A stretch of 5,694 nt of DNA from an uncultured Actinomycetes bacterium (GTDB lineage: Bacteria; Actinomycetota; Thermoleophilia; Miltoncostaeales; Miltoncostaeaceae), in assembly GCA_903928615.1 (NCBI GenBank), contig CAIYRJ010000384.1, positions 1-5,694 on the forward strand. The letters run 5' to 3'. Shown here piece by piece: positions 5,475-5,694 of the stretch. Numbering within the stretch: the first letter of the stretch is position 1; each line of letters opens with the position of its first letter. The position numbers and the translations under genes are program-made. The notes under the pieces were generated by a model. It worked only from the letters and a program-made list of their open reading frames with translations. It made no database searches and had not been told where the DNA came from.

Positions 5475-5694
5475 CCGAATACGCGCGCGGCCGTGGCGGA
5501 GGTCGCTGCGTCGAGGTCGGCCACGGCATCCCCGCGCAGCTCGGCCACGCAGGCGAGCGTGTGCGCCACGAAGGCTGGCTGATTGCGCTTGCCGCGCATC
5601 GGAACGGGTGCCAGGTACGGCGCATCGGTCTCCACCATCAGGCGGTCGGCCGGGATGCGCGGCACCACGTCGCGCAGCGCGGTGTTCTTCGGGA
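5468..5694 (-). CDS. tatD: TatD-family metal-dependent hydrolase, C-terminal part (5' end beyond window)
   Basis: The last 74 codons of a TatD/YcfH-type protein, a TIM-barrel metallohydrolase with 3'-5' exonuclease/DNase activity in studied members, usually about 255-270 residues. The diagnostic block is IPADRLMVETDAPYLAP, in which the ETD Asp is a metal-site residue, followed by MRGKRNQPAFV, the standard TatD GKRNEP motif. It ends RVFGW, matching the usual C-terminal Phe-containing end. Coding continues in frame to the window edge (PKNTALRDV precedes the block). A GTG at 5668 is internal and not the start. The TGA at 5470-5468 overlaps the ksgA start region, placing tatD first in this part of the operon. 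The metal-binding HxH motif near the N-terminus is outside the window. Confidence 0.95.
   Translation of the reverse strand, partial: PKNTALRDVVPRIPADRLMVETDAPYLAPVPMRGKRNQPAFVAHTLACVAELRGDAVADLDAATSATAARVFGW

Noticed and set aside
1..5694. CRISPR arrays, tRNA/rRNA genes, insertion sequences, attachment sites
   Set aside because: Looked for and not found; nearly the whole window is explained by seven coding regions.

Overview
This is a GC-rich chromosomal window (about 70% G+C by eye, third codon positions almost all G or C). It most resembles a high-GC actinobacterium. The tight order tatD-ksgA-ispE is the actinobacterial housekeeping arrangement, and the polyphosphate kinase, S8 protease and polysaccharide deacetylase fit that assignment. 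A deep-branching lineage such as Thermoleophilia is possible, but that is an inference from style and not a demonstrated placement. I see no mobile element, CRISPR array, tRNA, rRNA or recombinase.

Layout, left to right. (1) Positions 1-943, minus strand: N-terminal 314 codons of polyphosphate kinase 1 (ppk1), cut by the window edge. (2) 1019-2542, minus: a 507-residue subtilisin-family (S8) serine protease with an intact catalytic triad, a PPC-like beta domain and a Thr/Gly/Ser-rich tail, but no recognisable signal peptide. (3) 2539-2901, minus: a 120-residue protein with about four membrane helices, coupled to the protease by an ATGA start/stop overlap. (4) 2902-3001: a 100-base divergent intergenic region with a short inverted repeat. 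(5) 3002-3778, plus: a secreted polysaccharide deacetylase (NodB fold). (6) 3775-4638, minus: ispE, whose stop codon shares the palindrome CTAG with the deacetylase stop. (7) 4635-5474, minus: ksgA/rsmA, coupled to ispE by another ATGA overlap. (8) 5468-5694, minus: C-terminal end of a TatD-family metal-dependent DNase, overlapping the start of ksgA.

Functionally the window splits in two. The right half is a translationally coupled housekeeping operon (tatD, ksgA, ispE) for nucleic-acid hydrolysis, 16S rRNA dimethylation and MEP-pathway isoprenoid synthesis. The left half is a minus-strand unit (membrane protein, protease, then possibly ppk1 after a 75-base gap), divergent from an envelope-acting deacetylase. 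Nothing here proves a new system. The least ordinary feature is the membrane-protein/protease pair, where an apparently secreted-type protease has no export signal of its own and is made in step with a small membrane protein.
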